DNA of 64,000 nucleotides from Patiria pectinifera. Lineage: Eukaryota; Echinodermata; Asteroidea; Valvatida; Asterinidae. The stretch lies in contig CM057142.1 in assembly GCA_029964075.1 (NCBI GenBank), positions 25,236,392 to 25,300,391 on the forward strand. Direction: 5' to 3'. The position numbers were made by a program, and so were the translations under genes. The first letter of the stretch is position 1. The number at the start of each line of letters is the position of its first letter. This document shows, one piece after another, positions 45,379 through 56,300 of the stretch. The notes under the pieces are model-generated. The model worked only from the letters and a program-made list of their open reading frames with translations, was not told the origin of the DNA and did not search any database.

Positions 45379-46261
45379 GGTCAACAGTGTGGGAGCCAAG
45401 TACCAGCTTTGTTACTCACAGGGTCAGTTGTTGGACACAGAAGATAGCTGGAGGCAAGTCAAGATGGAGTGGCTGTTAACTATCATTCCTGGCTGATTGG
45501 TGAAGTTTTACCCACAATCAACTGTTTGAACTGTATCTAATTTATGGGGGATAATTTATGTAATTTTGGTTTTTTACATTGCAATAGTTTTTTACATTGC
45601 ACTAGTTCCTATCTTGAATAGTTAAAAGGACAATTACAGGCCAAAGTGGACATGGCTGAAAAGTGGACAATTTATGAAATCTTCAGAACTACAAGCATTG
45701 CAACGTCAAAGTGGTATCAAATGAAAGGGGACAACAGGAGTTTATATTTGAGTGGTGTGCCAGTGAGATAGAATGTTGTTAGGTTTTAGGTAGTCATTTT
45801 GGCATCTGGTTTTTACATGCAAAATGCTGAATTAGTTCACCTGTTTTCCCCAGAGGAAAAAAAACAAACAAGGAAATGCATAAAGATTTACATTACGGAA
45901 ATGGTTGAGTGATTTGGAATTACTCACGTTCACTGATAATAAATTCAATCAACATCTCATTGTCGATAACAGTAATTTTGGACATATTTGCTCCAGTCAC
46001 ATTTAATGTTATCTCTCAACTTATGTCTGTTGGTATAATTTCAGTTCCATTTGTGTTTTTTTTCTACTGTTCTAAGATGTTTAAAACAGAATTGGTAATT
46101 TAATAAGGATTTATATCATGCAAAAAGACAAGGTTTGTTTTTCTTACAATGTATATTTTTGGTATAATTTCATAAGGAGCTGTAAAAGATTATACATTAT
46201 CAATGTAAAGAAGAGTTAATCATTGAGAAAAAAATGTAAAACTATTATATTCTCTATGAAT

Positions 46262-46267
46262 AATAAA
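46262..46267 (+). terminator. Candidate GNPAT polyadenylation signal (AATAAA)
   Basis: AATAAA about 885 nt after the stop codon, followed by a T-rich stretch. The exact 3' end was not determined. Confidence 0.4.
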
Positions 46268-46496
46268 CATCGAGACAAATTTTTTGCACTTTTTACATAT
46301 ATAATTAATGATCTTGCCTGAGAAGAGATTGACAGAAATCATGCTTGTTATACCTCATGATTCATGTGTCTGCCATCTAAAACACCAAAAACAAAAGGAG
46401 AATTGTTGGTGAAGATGCTCTACGTGTGCTCTACTACTTCTATTTTGGATGTTTCAACCCTCTGAAAATTGAGCATAATGAACATAAAATACACCT

Positions 46497-46690
46497 GAAT
46501 TATTGTTAGATTGCAAGTACATGTAATTCAAAGTTTGTAAAGTAAATATTCCATATACTAAACTCAAAACTTGGCTTGATTTGTCTTTCAAAAGTGAATA
46601 ACTTTTGTATTGCTGGAAACATGGCAATTGAAACGCAAAATCTATTTTGGGGTGAAACTCGAAAACAGCACAGGGAGAGCAAATTTAACA
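46497..46690 (-). repeat. Four-copy dispersed repeat, copy 2
   Basis: The reverse complement contains CGAGTTTCACCCCAAAATAG, AATACAAAAGTTATTCACTT and CAATAATTCAGG in the same order as the copies at 50.6 and 63.2 kb. CCCTGTGCTGTTTTCGAGTT, just upstream, matches CCCTGTGCTATTTTTGAGTT at 63158. Confidence 0.6.
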
Positions 46691-46913
46691 TCCAAATCTT
46701 TTTTGGAACGTCAGGCACTAGATGCTGCTCTACAAACCTCCAAAACTGATTTCTCCCCAGATTTTGGTTGATGTTCAGCACCTCATAAATAGGACAGAAA
46801 CGTGGCAACACAAAGCCCTCTAGTAAGTGGATTTCCATCACATAAACCACGAGGGTATACAGAAATTGCTTTTCTTTGATTTTGTCAATGCATTGACTGC
46901 AAGCACCATAATA

Positions 46914-47306
46914 CAGGGTGAGTAAAAAAAACACACCAAATGGCAGGATGAATTATTTAATGAAGTTCTGCATGTAGCATTTAAATCTAGGATATGAAAG
47001 CCCAATTAATAAGCTTTCTTTTAGTACAAGAATCATTCAAATCACTCATGTACTTTTCATGTATGTGAATTGTTTTGCTTAAAGAACACTTACCTTTTTT
47101 TGTGATCCGTGGACAGAACTTTAAAACAGTGTTTGTGTTCAAAATTCCGTAACTTGAAAAGTACATGAGCAATTTGAATGATTCTTGTACTAAAAGAAAG
47201 CTTATTAATTGGACTTTCATCATAGATTTTGAAAGTGCTACATGCAGAACTTCATTAAAAATGGTCGTGAGATTTGGATTTCCTTCTCTTTTTTTTTACT
47301 CACCCT
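46914..47306. mobile_element. 393-bp Tc1/mariner-like element with CAGGGTGAGTAAAAAAA TIRs and TA flanks
   Basis: Left CAGGGTGAGTAAAAAAA and its inverse at the right. TA at 46912-46913 and 47307-47308. Long inner arms (ATTCAAATTGCTCATGTAC class) make it nearly palindromic. The TA target and ends suggest the Tc1/mariner superfamily. No transposase. Confidence 0.75.
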
Positions 47307-47309
47307 GTA

Positions 47310-49549
47310 CATGTTTATCGGAAGTATTGAGAATTGTGCCTATCTTAAAACTAACTACTATGGTAAGTGCCGTTCTTGGTGCCCAGCTGTTTTTCCGATA
47401 AAATGAAATCACCCCGACTGAACTACATTGTAAATCACTTGCTATGTTATTCATATGTTCTAATAGTTTCTTTTGTAGTTTCAAGTTAATTCCGTCCCAT
47501 ATTTTAACTTTCTGATATATCATATCCCAATTTTTCTTTATAGATCTTTTTCATCGCAGTCTTCAATTTGTGTTCTGTTCCATGGGGGATACCATAGGTA
47601 GACCTTTCATTCATTGTTACTAAATAAAATTACAAGAGAGGAAACCCACAAAGAAAAACCCAAGACAGTTGGTGAATGAAGTGTGTTTTATTTTTGTGGA
47701 CTCTCTGTATACTGTGCAGTCGCAGGTTTGTTGGACAAAGTGGCTGTATACATGTACTGGTCGCATCTCGAGAGGAAGAGGTCCGTACCTTCTTAATTTA
47801 TTTATCTGACCTGTGATGTAGCAGGAATAATCATAGCCTGTGCCAACCTGGCAATATAATACGATCCCCGTTTTGCACATGCAACACCAAGGAGTCAATC
47901 CACCTCAGAAATAGAAGGGAGAAATATACCCCTGAATTAAATTGTTTCCAGAGGATTCCCAGTGAGATTGGAATCAGCACAAGGAAAGATCAACTGGCAG
48001 CGCTGGCGGCCGAGTCAAACAGTGAATGCATTATTTTTAGGCCCTTTTGCCGCCCTTATAAAAACACTCCCCTTCTGTCCTCGCTTCTCTTGCTGTGTCG
48101 ATACATTGGATATTATGTGTCATCCCTTTCTTTAAGAAATTTGTAATAGTCGCGGTATTTTTCTCTCTTTGCCATCTTTTGTTAATTTGAACGGTGTGCA
48201 GGAAGTGGCTTGATGGGGTTTTGATCACTGAGGTGCCCTGGGTTATTTTTACTCCTTGTTACTGTAAATAGCAGTAGCGATATCGACAGCTATTGAACAA
48301 AAATTTACAAGTTACGTGGTACAAAATAGTACAGTTCTTTGAAGAATAAAGCAGAAACGATAGTCTGTTTATTGACGGTTAATCTAAGCAAATACGTCAA
48401 TCGTTCAAATCTTTTTAAAGATTTGAACGATTGATATATTTAATTTACTAAATTATTATGACCTTTGATTTTGGCTGTGAGGGCAATCAGTCTTGTCTGT
48501 TATATATAGTCCATCGACGGGGCAAAACTACCCAGTGTTATATCAGAAGTCCAACATTATCTGACATTGCATAGGTAGTTTCCAAACATCTTTTATTGGA
48601 AAATGTATGGAGACTCCAAACAATAAGAAAAAAATCAACTGAAATAGCTTGAAGTCAAGAAGGCCACGAGAGCCATATTCTAGGTACAAAAAAAAACTTT
48701 TTGAAATCTATGTGATCTCCTATAAACATCTAAGTTTTGTATTTTTGTACAATGATGTCAAAATGTTTTTAATAGAAATAACAAATTAGGAGGAAACGTT
48801 CCCAGCACGTTTAATTTGTATCTAATCCTCAATGTTAAGCTTGTTAAATTAAAATAATTGTTAAGACCGTCCCCAAAAAACTATATCTTATGCATAATCA
48901 GTATGGAACCATGTCTTGTGAGTATATAGCATGGTGTCTGTACATCGTCTCAAGTTGACGGGTAAAATATTATGATAGAGGGTTGAAAATCAAAGGTTGC
49001 CTTTGAACCCTCAGTGTTTGTCGGTGCTGGTGTTGGTATGTGTCATATTAAAAAAAAATACAATAATAATAATAATAAACGCTTGCCCCGATCTAATAGA
49101 GAATATATTTTATTTTTTACATTGGGCTGTAGAATTATTTTCTCCCTGAGTGTGGTTTGTTTTTATTCAAAGAAGTACAGTCGTATTAAAGGATATAAAT
49201 TATTCCACAGATTTTTTTTTAATTCGATCTCAAAGCCATCCATGCGAAGTTAATACACAAGCTGTGTACAAACACCAACAGCGGTGGCGTACGCCCGATT
49301 GGACAATGCAGTGCTCATCGATGCGATAACTACAGCCTGCCGAGGATGCCAAGATTGTGTCCCCATTCCCGCGATATTAAATACATAAATGCAAACACCA
49401 GCGCCATTGATTTTTCTCTCCCCAACCCCGGCGCCTGGCACTTTCTCCTCATAATTGAATGAAACCCAATAATTTATCAGCAGAGAGAACCACTTTCCGT
49501 AGCGGAACCCTAGCCATTGCCAGCGATATAAAAAAAAAAGCAAGAGCGG
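47310..49549. other. Downstream spacer; no gene seen
   Basis: AT-rich. The only structured item noticed is the hairpin at 48397-48434. ORFs are short and compositionally random. Confidence 0.4.
48397..48434. repeat. Perfect 18-bp-arm hairpin
   Basis: TCAATCGTTCAAATCTTT / AAAGATTTGAACGATTGA around a TT spacer. Confidence 0.75.
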
Positions 49550-49830
49550 TAGGCGCGACCCAGATTTTGCCGCGAGGTGTTCCGAGCTAGCCCGTTGGTT
49601 CTTCATGCCCACAGTGGCGGCGCGAGCGCGGCGCGCGGCCAGGTCTGATGCAGCCAACCAAACCGCAAGCTAGCTCACCGTGAGGAACAAAAGGGAGTGA
49701 AATTCGAAGGCGGGATACAACTGCTTTTCCCCCGGGGTGTGATGATGATGATTGCCATGGCAACCTACGCTTCGGAAGATGCAGATCTCTGCGTCGGGAA
49801 CGTGCGTCGCTCCGTAATGTGAGGATATCG
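49550..49830. promoter_or_regulatory. Local GC/CpG-rich patch with an RFX X-box-like site; candidate promoter
   Basis: This is the richest CpG stretch of the right half (GCGGCGCGAGCGCGGCGCGCGG region, 49615-49640). ATTGCCATGGCAAC at 49751-49764 has one mismatch to the RFX palindrome. No convincing first exon can be read on either strand. Confidence 0.35.
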
Positions 49831-52800
49831 CTTCTGTTTATAGAGTGCTTCGTTTTGATTCGCCTGCAGGCCCATCCTGGTGCATGGTTTCTCCCTCGTC
49901 TTTATTGTCCCTGGTTGAAGAGAGGAAAAGAGCTCGGTCATAAATTCACATCTCATGCGATGACAGAAAATGAATGCTAATGAGCGTTATACAGATGATG
50001 GTGGTGTTGGTGGCTATAATGGCAGTGAAAATGGCGATTGTGTTGCCGATGGGGACAACTTCTTATAAAGCAATACATAAATAAAGAAAAAGAAACATAC
50101 CCTCAACAAAACGAAACAAAAAGAAAGAAAAGGAGAAAAACTGCTCGTTTGTCAGCGAGGTCAAAATAGCAGGAGATTTGACATTCCGAGTTATTGCAAA
50201 TGTGTTATTTTTTATTATTATTTTTTTATTAAATAAGATAGCAGCAAACATACAAATAAAATTGTCGTTCGAAAAACTGTCTTCTTAATGCATGTAAAGC
50301 ACACGTCATTATTAACATTACTTTTGCAACATTATAATGTTCCCTCATTTAAAAAAAAAAAAAAGCCGGGGGGGGGGGGAGATCAGCGAACCACAGCAAC
50401 TTTAGGCTGTCATTAATTTTACGGTAAGTTAATTTCATGGGGCCATGCAGTTTTCTATTGCAGGGGCAGTTTTCTGTTTGACAAATTGAACTCGGGCAGT
50501 CGCCTTTATACATACTATGATGAAGTTAAATGTTTGATGGTGAAGACAATAACAAAAAAGGTGGGAGCAGTTTAAATCATCCAGTTGGAAGAATCTGTAC
50601 TATTTCGAGTTTCATCCCGAAAAAAAAGATTCCTTTTCAAGTTGCCATTTTTCTAGCAGCACAAAAGTTATTCACTTTTGAATGCAACGTCGACCGAAAA
50701 CGGCCCATGAATGATTACTTTACAATTTCGCATTATTGGTAATAATTCCCGTTCTAGCGGGGCGCGAGGCATGCTGGTTACCTCCCACGGACCGGGAGCC
50801 AGTCTGCTCACAAAAGGATCTATTTGTGCCAAAAACAAGACTCCTTTTTTTCAGAGGTTTACAAACGTCTATAACAGGAAACAAGGAGGTTACGTTTGTT
50901 GGTTGGAATAAAACATACAAGTTGAACATTTATTACAGGTATTGAAAAATTCAAATTTGTTAAAAAGGGGAACGCAACTTTAACTGGTCTATGTACCTTT
51001 TAAACAAATTTACTTATTTTTATGTGTGTGTGAGGACTGTTTGCAAAAATAGTGGCAAATGGTGTGGAAATTTGCCACTTTTTTTTTAAATTGACGAGTT
51101 AAAAAAACCCATTCAACCATTTAATTAATATGGCTCGCTGGCCCTTTGTATATGTATAGTGTGATTAAAATGTGTGTATTAAAAGATTGCATTGTTACGT
51201 TCGACCATTTATTCGGTTGAGGCCTTGTTGTTTGTTTATTGTTATTTTTGTAAAATATATTTATTGATATACTACAATCAAAATGACCAACAGCGGCAGC
51301 TAGCTGAAAGGGTCACTTAACAATAATAAAATTACAAACAAATCCTTTAAAATACATGACAAAAGTTAAATAATTAAAAACAAATACATATTTTTCACAA
51401 AAACTATTGGATAAAATAAACAATTCAAAATACAGTAACATTACAATACAAGAAGATAATTAAAACTAAATATACATTGCATCACAGTGTGGGATAAATA
51501 AGTCTTTTTGAAATGTAGCAGGGAGAAAGTTCCAGGGGTACCGGTATTTTCGTGTGTAAATTAATTGTATAAATTGGTGACAGAGGTGAATTATCAAGTA
51601 GGCTACACGAAACCGTGCTGGACTCTCTAAAAACACAAAGTGGCGAATGATTTTTTTTAAGTAGTAAGACGAAACTACACTTCCATGGTTTATTTTCGTG
51701 TTTAACTTGATCACTTTTTATTAGTTTGGTTCATTTTTCAGGTAACACAAAACAAAGAGGCAGGTGCTCGGTCGAAAACACAAACAAAACACCCGCCCTG
51801 AACCGTTAGCACGTGGGGATTACCCCAGCAGGTGCAAGGAAGGACGCTGATTGGTTGCTATCACGCTATCTTTGGCTCTTCTATTAATAAAACACCCAAT
51901 TTCACCCCCAAATGAATGCGCAATATTCTCATGTAAACAATTTTACTTGAAAATAATCACATAGTAAAAAAAACGAGTGCACGTGTATAATTTATTTTCT
52001 CTTTCTGTTATAATTAGGCGAAGATAAATTGCAAAATAGTGAAATTGTGATAGAAATATGAACAGATTTTTAGGGTACTATTATTGTCTAGGCGACCAGG
52101 TAGCGTCATACGTCACGGGGCACTCCATTGAAATGCGCATGCACGAAGATGAATCACATGTGTGCTGCTTACTCCATACATGGTCTTTGTGCAAATCCCA
52201 TGCGCCGTACCGTGTACGCGTGTACGTACACATAATACAGCGTGAAACGTATGGGCATAGTGCGTAAAGCACGATTGACGATCCGTACCGTCCTCTGTCT
52301 GAACTCAGAAAACGTAAGTAAAATACCACTTTTTCTTGTCTCTTCACTTCTGTATTCATTCCCCCCACATCTATATTATTCTCTCCAAAACATATAACAA
52401 GAAAGAGTGATTTGAAATACAAAACAAACCCTCTGAATTGGGCAGAGGAAATCGACAAAAAAATCACACCATTGGGATTGGCATTGTTCCTTCCGGCCGA
52501 TTGGCAAATTATTGACCCAGGCGAGACACGTGGTGGGAGCCCACTACCGCATGCAGCAGTGTTGTGGAACTTTGCAATCATATTGACAATGATGGCCGCT
52601 AGATCTGCCATTTTCACGCGTTTGTATGATCTGTTAAATACATAGAAATACAAAAAGATCTCAAAATATTATAAGCTTCTTTGATAAGAATCTGACCTCA
52701 AAATAATGTAGCCTTGTACTTTGTAGGGGCCAGGGGAGGCATTGTGACCCATTGTCATTGTGTGTATTTCACGGCTGCCACGTTTTCATTGAAGAGTTTT

Positions 52801-53005
52801 GGCTCTTTAAGTGGTCGTGTAATGGGTAGCTATTTATGGCCATGCGGTCAGTTCCAGTTTACCACAGTTTGTTATGGTCTAGTTCGGGAATATATAAATT
52901 TGTGTTGGCTCTGATACTGATATTCAAAGGTGCATGGAACCTTCAGTCCTCCTCCTTCCTTGCAAAAGTGCAGCCATCATAAACGCACTGCAGGGCAAAC
53001 CCCGG
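49831..53005. other. Non-coding stretch with one repeat copy; no gene recognised
   Basis: Holds a poly-A/poly-G tract at 50350-50380 and repeat copy 3 (50601-50770). The longest ORF of the window (52081-52653, minus) has no recognisable domain. Confidence 0.4.
50601..50770 (+). repeat. Four-copy dispersed repeat, copy 3
   Basis: TTCGAGTTTCATCCCGAAAA, CAAGTTGCCATTTTTCTAGC, CACAAAAGTTATTCACTTTT and GATTACTTTACAATTT line up with copies 1, 2 and 4. Confidence 0.6.
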
Positions 53006-53206
53006 AAAGATTCCCATACCTGGCCATCACTTGTCACCCTGTGCACAAACCGTATGAGACTGGTCTGAACATTTCTAAGTGTTTTCTCAGTAGATACTTC
53101 AATATTTTTCCCGCTAAATTTGACTTTTTAGGGTATATTATCACTTTCTGATGGCTGATAGGTCACTGAAGGGGGAAATTAGTGATGGCCAGATATGGGA
53201 ATCTTT
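53006..53206. repeat. 200-bp segment with inverted AAAGATTCCCATA ends
   Basis: AAAGATTCCCATACCTGGCC followed by ATCACTT at 53006 is mirrored by AGTGATGGCCAGATATGGGA then ATCTTT at 53181-53206. The right end merges with the 3' end of the neighbouring SINE. Confidence 0.5.
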
Positions 53207-53394
53207 CCCAATTGCTTCTCTAAAGTGTTACTGGGCTCTTTTACGTGCATTACACAACACACTGGACCTATGGCTTTACATCCCATCCGAAGGACAAAGC
53301 AATATGTCAAGACCGTGACTCGAACCACACTCTGCGATCAGAAACACCAGAGCTTGAGTCCGGTGCTCTTAACCGCTCAGCCATGGCACTCTAC
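53205..53394 (-). mobile_element. tRNA-Leu-derived SINE
   Basis: On the minus strand the head reads TGGCTGAGCGGTTAAGAGC (A box), GGACTCAAGCTCTGG (anticodon arm with CAA, a leucine anticodon), a long variable arm TGTTTCTGATCGCAGAG, and GGTTCGAGTCA (B box). The body follows: CCTTCGGATGGGATGTAAAG, then GTGTAATGCACGTAAAAGAG. A polymerase III promoter and a leucine-type variable arm identify a tRNA-Leu SINE. I recall similar SINEs from echinoderm and other marine invertebrate DNA. Confidence 0.8.
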
Positions 53395-56300
53395 AGTCCT
53401 TCAGTCAAATTTCATTTCTTAAACCGTTTTGGAAACTCACTTAGACCTGCATCCAAGAAAAACTATTACTTTGAAAAGTTTAAGACGTAAGGCATGTAAG
53501 GGGTATTATCTATGTTTGATCCAATAATACAAAAAATCTAATTTATTGGGAATAAATCAAGTGCCAAGCAGGTACAACTTGTATGATGTATGTTTTTATC
53601 AAGTGACCCCCCCCCCCCATTTTTCCCCCCAATTTTTATTTACTGACCAAAAAAGTGAACAGTTGGACACAGACACAGATTCTGATAAGGATAAAAATAA
53701 ATAATTTTTGGATTCCAGATTCCTGAACCTCTCAGTTCACCAAATACACAGATCTAATTTCAGCGCTTTCTAAATAAATTACTCAGTTTGGAAAGATATC
53801 CGGTGATTATTATTAATACTTGCTCTATGTATCCCATTATGTTACAGCTGTTTGTCAAGTAAATGGATTGTAACATTATGTGAGAATTAGAATAATTCAA
53901 CTGAGCAGTAGGCTTGGAGATGTTCCAACACATGCAATTTGTAGCCATATGTCCACTTTAAACAAACTAGTGTTAAATGCTATTGATTATAGATCTGTAT
54001 TATAAATCAGATTTGCTTCTGTAAATGTATTATGAGTGTAAGATTAACAACTTGTTCAAGGCCTTGTTTTAAATTATGAGTGTAAGATTAACAACTTGTT
54101 CAAGGCCTTGTTTTCCTATTGTGGTAAAATCCAAGCCAGGGACTGTTTATGCACACACATGTTTACAGTCAAGCATCCTGTGAAAAGACTGTTTGGACCG
54201 TTGTTTATTGTGTAATTTACAGAGGAGGATTTTAATTAGCATGTGCAGGCCATGTGGTGTGTAGATTATGCCAGTTGTTATGGCAACAAAGCCAGCTGGC
54301 CATGCTTGATAAGGGAGCTTGTGTAGAGGAAATATACACGTTTCTGGCTGGGGGGTTTATGTGTATGTGTGGTATAATTCTTTGTGTACCCTGGCCTTCA
54401 TTTTAAAAAATGATTTATGAAAATATGGGGACTGTATTTGGCATAAGAGGTGGATTATCTCTCAAGTCCAAACAATAAAACAAATTACATGTAATCTCAA
54501 AACACCTGCTTCCTGTTCAGCTTTAAGCTTTGCAAAAGACTGAGCTCTGTATTCATTATGTCACATGAAACACCAATACCCATCAAACTTGACTGGTTTG
54601 TTGCTGGACAAACTGTTTGCTGAGCAAACATGACCACATATCTTTTTTAATAACCTTTTTGCAAAAACCACCCATGGTTAGGTTTGCTCAATGGTTTATC
54701 CCAGTTTTAGCACTGATGTCCCATGTGTTGGACCATTCTTTGAAGTACTTTTGATTGGTGGGAGTCGGACAATACACTTTTGATGCAACCTTCTGGCTGT
54801 GAAGAAAACTGTTGACCAATGAAGACTAGACTCTAGATAAACTAGCTGTGGTCAAATAGGCTTTGTGGGTTTTCTAACTTCTCAAGGAGGATTAAGTGAT
54901 TAGAGGGGATTTAAAAATCAATGCCCAAAGAAGCATGGCTGGAGTGATGATAATAAAGGAATGTGCTTGGTTGTTTATCACGGCTGGAAGTGAATTGCAT
55001 TGCCCCACTATTATGACTGTTTCCTTGTTGCAGTGCAGCTATAGTGTTGAAGACAGTGATTGCGTAAAATAGTTTCTTTTGCTTTGAGTGTTGATAAGAA
55101 AAATACTCCCGTTTGAAGTGGGTTTCTTTGGGCGGTATAAAGTGGCTCACTATTATGTTCAGAAGGCTGTTGGCCAACAGTTATGTCCCCTTTGGGATTT
55201 GTCTGCGATTGAGGGTTTCTGGAACATTAAGTAACTTAAAGTGCTGTATCTCATAAAAATAAGTGAAGTTTTTTTTAATATTACTGATATTTCATTGTGA
55301 AACCATATGAGGAGCTCCAATTTTTGGTTTAGCGTCGGTGGCCTGATATCTTACATTTTGGATAAAGAATATCAGTCCCCATTCCTGTTTGTCTGCTGAA
55401 TTTTATTTCTGCTTGACTTGATATGACACATTTTTGGCAAGATTGGCTCACAGATTGTCAACTTAACCTGCACCTCAAGAAATTGGTCTCACTCTCACAA
55501 GAGACAACAAACATTTCCCAACAGACAGCATCTTACAGACAGGAGATGGGTTGTTAAGGAGGCAGTCCAGTATTTACCCGTTGCCTAGGTTACTGGTGCC
55601 AAAACACTACCTTGAACCTATGGGAATTGCTGACCCTAAATCTTTTGGGTCAATGTGGCAGGGTCGGACTTGATCCAACTAGAAGCTCCCGAGGCTACTG
55701 AAGGCTTGATGCCTAAACCTCTGAGTTGGGCTTCTCATCTGTTACTGTCCTCTGTGGGAGTCTCAGTGGGAAAAAATAACCCTGATGTTGGTAACAGAGG
55801 ACAAGTGAAGGAGACTGATGGTCCTTCCAGCTGGTCTGGGCTCAATCAAGCAAGGGTTGCAGTTTTGGAGGCACTTTGTTTCCTGCCTGCTCTTTGTCTG
55901 ATGTAGGGAGATACATACATCAATCATAGACCAAGGAACATGTGATGCATGTTTATCGGTTTGTTTCCTTGTTGTCCCTACTTGTAGCTTTTTGAAGTTA
56001 ACACGCAACAACTAGAAAAAAAAATGTGAATTTACAAATAATATGAAATTTGAATGGAAAATTTCTTGTGAAATCAGAATGCAAGTTTTCAAATTGAGCT
56101 TTGCCCTGTTTTATTATACAAAGTGCATAGATAATTTAAAGTTCCAAATAATGGACATTAAGATTAAGTAACAATTTTGTGTGACCTCATTTTACTGTGT
56201 GTACCTTCATTGTCTGCCACTAGTCAACAGGTCAAGTACCCTCAGACTATGGCCAAGGTTGCAAATTGCTGGGATTCTGTCATTTATTTGGGGGTATTTT

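Noticed and set aside
49250..49657. 135-codon minus-strand frame in the CpG-rich patch (MAASDLAARRARA...)
   Set aside because: It starts at TTG with no ATG, and the Ala/Arg richness follows from GCG repeats. Treated as a product of base composition.
52081..52653. Longest single ORF (190 codons, minus strand) beginning MYFYVFNRSYKRVKMADLAAI
   Set aside because: No recognisable domain, odd composition, an overlapping open frame on the other strand and no splice or promoter context. The AAAATGGCAGATCT start context alone is not enough.
55655..55906. Plus-strand ORF MAGSDLIQLEAPEATEG...
   Set aside because: No similarity recalled, no splice context, single short frame.
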